Assembly (NCBI RefSeq): GCF_018143015.1 | Contig: NC_054741.1 | Coordinates: 65,818,697-65,882,696, forward strand | Source of the DNA: Lytechinus variegatus | Taxonomy: Eukaryota; Echinodermata; Echinoidea; Temnopleuroida; Toxopneustidae | Length of the DNA: 64,000 nt | Direction: 5' to 3' | Shown here: positions 25,601 to 31,600 of the stretch, one piece after another | Layout of the letters: each line of letters begins with the position of its first letter | How positions within the stretch are numbered: the first letter of the stretch is position 1 | Translations under genes and position numbers: made by a program | Notes under the pieces: generated by a model | What the model saw: the letters and a program-made list of their open reading frames with translations, nothing else | The model's database searches: none | Told to the model about the DNA's origin: nothing

Positions 25601-28600
25601 TTTATACATCTGCCATTATTACCTCTGCCATTTTTACTACTGCCATTTATACCTCTGCCATTATTACCTCTGCCATTTTTACCCGGCACCGTTACCTGAA
25701 CGGCGATTGTATCGTATACGTACGGTCATAATGCTGAAAAAATCAAATAATTTCTCCATCTTAAAAATAATATAAAGATATTAGTCACCTTACTTCGCTG
25801 TATTTAGCTATTTACTTGATATCCCACATGACTGTCCCTGGTCTAAACTTACTTTTCTCCCTGTATGTGCAGGACCGAATGTGGAGGAAAACACGGAGTA
25901 CTTATGAGGGAAATGCATGTGATGGTGTCGACCCGAATCGCAATTACATGTATGAGTGGGGAGGTAAAGTATTCTGGGCTATTTGCGATGTATTGAGGAC
26001 GGGGGGGGGGGGGGCATGATGGCCCCCCCCTCCTGATCTCAGCCGCCGTTCGCGCAATCGCTTCAAAATTTGGCACGCACATCTGAAATCTGAAAACGAT
26101 TCTTTTTTCCATATGTCATCTTTTTAATCTTATATAAAAGGTTTGCACAAAGAAAAATTGCAAGTGATTTTTGTTTATGTATTTCTTTGTGTTTTGAATT
26201 TCTTATGCATTTCTTTTTTTTCATCTTTTTTTCATTGTTTTTTTTTCAATGGAAATTTTTACAGACCAATGAACAACTTAATTAAACCCTAAATTCATTA
26301 GAAAGACTAATTGTAAGGAAAAATAATCACCCTTCTATGAATCATCTCCCAGAGACTTTGTACACAAAGTATAAAAATGAGCCATTTTCGGCATGACATC
26401 GTCTCGTAAAAAGCTAATGACACAGATCTAGCCTTTATCTCAAACTTTGTGTGTTATCTTCTCTGAACTTTGTAAAAGCCAATAAATACATTTTTTAAAA
26501 TCCCATTCTGGTTGAGATTCGTATCCTCTTCATGAATTCCCACAAAAAAAAGTAATTGAAATCTCCCACTTTCAGGTCAGTACATGACATATTTTAGCTC
26601 GCCCTTTGTATTCGCAAAGTTAAGTTAGAATACACAGGCCCTTATCACGATTGCAAAAAGTTAGGCCCGTTTTAGGTCTAAATTACAAAAGAACAAAAAA
26701 AAATCGAGAAATAACAAAGTTCTGGTTATTTGAAATAAGGTTTGCGTTACAATAAATTCATGAAGTGAAAAGGTTTTACAGAATAGTTTTTAAACTTACT
26801 CGACACCCCGTTCTGTAGAGGAGTAGCCATACAAAAAGTTATTAACTGTGCGATAGCTTCGGTGGGAAACCGGCGAAAACACGTATATTTCAGGAAATTA
26901 TGGAAATACAAACATTGATTCGAAGAAACATAACTTTGTTATTTCTGGACCATTTTCTGCGGTTTAGCTATCACATCAAAGGGCAGATACTGAACTTTTT
27001 AGGCATGTAATTTTCTTTTTGAAATTTTTATACCCCCAGCTAAATGACTTTTTGCTATCCTTCAAATTGCTTTTACTCATTACTCATTCGTGGATGAAAA
27101 ATCTCATATGTCATCTAAGAGAAGACATTCTAAGATTTACAGTGATAGGTCATCTGTCTGTTGTATTTCTGATTAAGTTATGTTAAATCATCGCTACAAC
27201 TCGGTTTCGTTTTTTTGTGGGACGCACTCTATAGCTATTAAAATTCGAGTACCCCGGTACAGATCTATCGATTTCTTGACTATCAAATTTATTATTTAAG
27301 GGGAAGTTCACCTTGACAATAGATTTATTGTTATTATTGGAAAAAAAATATTAGTGAAGGTTTGAGGAAGATCCATCAGAGATTTAAAAGTTATTATGAT
27401 TTTAAGTTTTTTTCATTTGTGCCGTCACATGCAAGCAGCTTCACATGTATCGTGAATTAAAAAGAAATCAATGAAATTTCATTTACTCAAAAAATTAGAA
27501 ATGGTTTATTTTGTAACTTTAGTATAGCAACACAAAAATTTTAAGTCATCATGAACATTTATAAAATCATAGAAATTTATGCGTTCTACAGTACACATAA
27601 TGTGAGGCAGATGCTCGTATATAACGTCACCAAAAAATGTAATAGCTTTCGTAATCTTTAATGGATTTTTCTTAAACCTTCCCCAATATAATTTATTTTT
27701 CGGCTATTTTACAAGAAACTTTTTGTGAGGGTGAACTTCGTGTACGTGTATTTCTTAACTCGTGCTGTTGTAATACGTATATTCATTATTATCATTATCT
27801 TGTTATTCATTTAATCTTTGTGCTAGGGTATAGACTTGGCCTTTAATTTCACGCATATTTATGTATTTTTTTAATTTTGTTGACTGATGTAGAATTAAAT
27901 TGGTTTGTATTTTGTGCAGGGAGCGGATCATCTAGTTTGTCGTGCTCTGACATATATCGTGGTCCAGCAGCCCATTCTGAACCTGAAGTCTCTGGAACTA
28001 CTAGTCTTCTAGAGACTCTCAAAGACCAGGGTAGGAAATTTGCGTGCTTTATTGACTTCCACTCCTACTCCCAGCTTTGGCTCTCTCCATATTCTTACAT
28101 GGAAAGGGATGCTGAAAACCATGCTACACAGGTAAACGGAATCTTCTGCTATTTCCATAATGTTCTCAATATTTACTTGCTGAAATACATGTAGGGTTGG
28201 ACGTCCTCTCTAGTTTTTAAAAGGAGTAAAAAAAAAACTTATTTTAAAATGAAATAATTATGACTTGCATTGCATGCTATATAGAGATTGCAATTAGACC
28301 AACGGTACCGACTCCAAGTAAGTTATATTTCAAAAGTTATGACATCCACGATTCCATGAAATTATTCCGAGTTGGTACAGAAGGAAATGAAAAGAAATGT
28401 TATTTTTTCAGGGGCGGATCCAGCCTTTGCTTTTAGGGGTAGGAGAAAAACAGTTTAGTCCATATTTTTCCCCAATCGGCCGCTGAAAGTTTTGTTTTAT
28501 TTTTTTTTGAGGGGTAGTCGTCTCGTCCTATAACTAAGAACTGAGGTTTTCAGTACAGTTTAGCTCTAGATATTCTTACAAATATTATAACTCATAGGGC

Positions 28601-31600
28601 CGAAAGGGCCGCAATAAATGCAAACAATGAGCCCGAATTCCTTTTATAAAAAAATCTTTCTTGTATTTTGATCATAAAATATTAAACATACAGAACAGGC
28701 TTTTTCTCCTTTTTTCTATTTTTCTTTATTGATTGACAAGATGCGTAGTCCTATCAAACAAAAAAAGAAACGAAGCGCGAGCTTAAATTTTTGGTATATT
28801 GACATGAAAAGGGACGGGAGTGCATGAAGTGACCCATAAATGATAGGATAGACTACACTGTTAAAAAACCCGTGATTTTACCGAAAAAGGAAGATTTTGC
28901 AGAAAGCAATAACAGAATCATTCTGTAAATTCATAAAAGAAGAATTTTTCTGCAATCTAACAGAACAGATCTGTTTAAAAAGGGGAAAAGGGTGTTTCAT
29001 TTAAGGAAATTTGTAAGATTCCATACACCAAATACCAATTTCCTGTCAGACTACGCAATCTGGTAAGATACAGGTGTTCTCGAGACTCTGCTGCAGGAAC
29101 TTCTTTAATTTTAAGGATAAATTTTGCTAACAGTGTACATATCTCACAAATGCGAGCGCAAAGCTGAAAGTTTGTGATATTTCGACCTGAAAAAGGACAT
29201 TTTGTAACAATGGGTAATCTGAGCGCAAAGCGCGAGTTAAAAATTCCTGTTATATTCCGACCTGAATATAAAGACAGTATATGACAATACAAACGTGAAG
29301 CGAGATCCGACTTTTTAAGCATAAATACTGTAATGTAATCATTTTAAAAAGTGTATAAAATGTGGGTATTGTGAAAAGGATAGTAGATAAATGATGTTCT
29401 TTCGTAATTTAGACCAAAAACGGGCCTACTTTTTGAAATCGTGATAAAGGTATGTATTGTAACTTAACTTTTAAGCGAATGCAAAGGGCGAGCTGATTTT
29501 TAAATGTAGTTATTGGCTTTTACAAAGTGCAGAGAAGCTTCTTTACAAAGTAAACGTAGATTTTTTTTATTGAATAATTATTGTCTGCAATCTTTTTCAA
29601 TCTTTTCTGCGAGGTTTTTGAAAAGAAGCGGCGCACCTCGGTTTCAATGGCATTTTTACATTACATTTTTTTTTCTTACAAATTTGTGTTAAATATTTTA
29701 AAGATCCTTAACCAAGAAGAGAATATTTAAAAAAACCTCACCAATACGAAAATCCCATTGTTTTCGTAATTCCAAGGAGGTTTAAATGAGATGGAGTAAC
29801 AGCAAATAAAATCCCTTTGAACAAGCTTCGAAGCCGCCAGCAGAAAGTATGTCAGGCATGCACTTTGGTCAACGTCTCTTGCAATTGTGTAGACAAATGA
29901 TTCCCGCGTCACTCCATAGCTATAGGTCATATATACAGGGAAATATGCTATTTTTCGCCGCATCTGGTCTGGTTATATGTGTAGTACATAATTTGGAGGC
30001 ATGCGAAAATAAACTATGCAACATGTCCTGAAATATGACTCAAATTTCCTCGACTGGGCATGTGCGGGCACTCATCTGGCATATACAATAATGAATAGCA
30101 ATATTCCATCAACCACATTTGAAATTTTCATTTGCCGCAAACGATCGGAAAAGTGTTAAAATCTGGATTCAGTAAAGGTCAAATTCTTACTTTTTCCACT
30201 AATTAAAGGTAAATTGATATAATCTGGGCAAATATCTCAGCGTAATAGTGCTTGGTTGTTGATGTCTTGTCATGCGTACAAATTTCTGTTTGTTTATTAA
30301 TAAAAAGATGGGAAACTGATCCAAATGGATATTCGTAAAATTTCGTTTCGGATTTCTTCACTGAAACTTGCGGCTTCGAAGGCGGACATCAAAAAGGTCT
30401 TAACTGCCGTTCTTTCTTTTGTGCTTCTTTAGAAATGAACAGCTGCTTGAATAAATTTGTTGCCTGTTGGAACTCCAGTCATAGAAACTTCTTGGTAATA
30501 CCCCTTGATTTCGCCGCCCGATGTAGAAGGGGTCCTCAAGCTACGCACTTGATTTATCGTGCAAAGAAATAGCATTTCCTTCCCTAAATCTCTAAATAAT
30601 GTTCATGTTATCGGAGGAAAATATCAAATTAAAGTGAATACAGCTCTGAAATTCCAAACAGTTGCTGGTTTTCTCTGCATTTAGTGATTTATTGCCGCCT
30701 CTGTTAAAAAAAATGAATAGGGATCGTTCATCACACTGCAATCACAGTTCCACAGACAAAGTGCACATTTCCCCCATTGTTTTGAAATTGAATTTTTGTT
30801 AAATTAGCATCGATAAAATGCCAAATGTTTTATATTATAAATGGACACTTTCGGACGATCTTCAATCGACAGGCCGAAATGCCCTTTTTCCAATACTTGA
30901 AAAAATATTGAGGACAGTCACCTCCTGGGGGCGTTTCATCAATATTTTCGTCCGACAAGTTGTCAGATCTGACAAATTTCCTGGATTCTGATTGGTTGAG
31001 AAGCACTGTTACTATAGTAACTGTCGGATAAAACAGAACTTGTCGGATAAAACGTCTGACAAGTCCTTTCATGAAACGCCCCCCCCCCTGACCCACACAT
31101 GTATCGCAGCACATCTGTCACAACAGCAACAAAAAACATCCAACTCTCAGTTCTGCATTTTTACATAAAAATTCCAATCGTTTGCTTTGTTTGGAACATG
31201 CATAGACATAGATATCTTGGACAAATACTTAGACTAGGGTATTAGACCATACTACAAAATTAATATTTAATGGGCCTTTTTCATATTCCTGTCTGGGACA
31301 ATCAAGTCGGAGATAAGGGATAATACAAATGTATCACGCCAGTGGAAGGGCAGCATTCAATATTGGTTATCATTGGGGCCAGCATTGGGGTGGTATCAGC
31401 TGGCTAGGTTACGCGTGTTCGGGGTTACCTGTCGTGCATCAATAGAATGCTAGAAGGGCATTCATAATGATCGCAATCATGTTCATGATTTTTTTTCCTT
31501 CTACGGGATAAATGACATTACAATTTGTGATCTGTTTCTGTTCAGGTTGGTGCTGCAGAAGAAGCATGTGCAGCCCTACAAGCTGTACACGGGACACGGT

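Noticed and set aside
25183..25699. Long open frames on both strands with repeats such as [20 protein letters not shown] and [10 protein letters not shown]
   Set aside because: They are forced by a 15-bp (five-codon) minisatellite that lacks stops in several frames; there is no coding context inside the intron.
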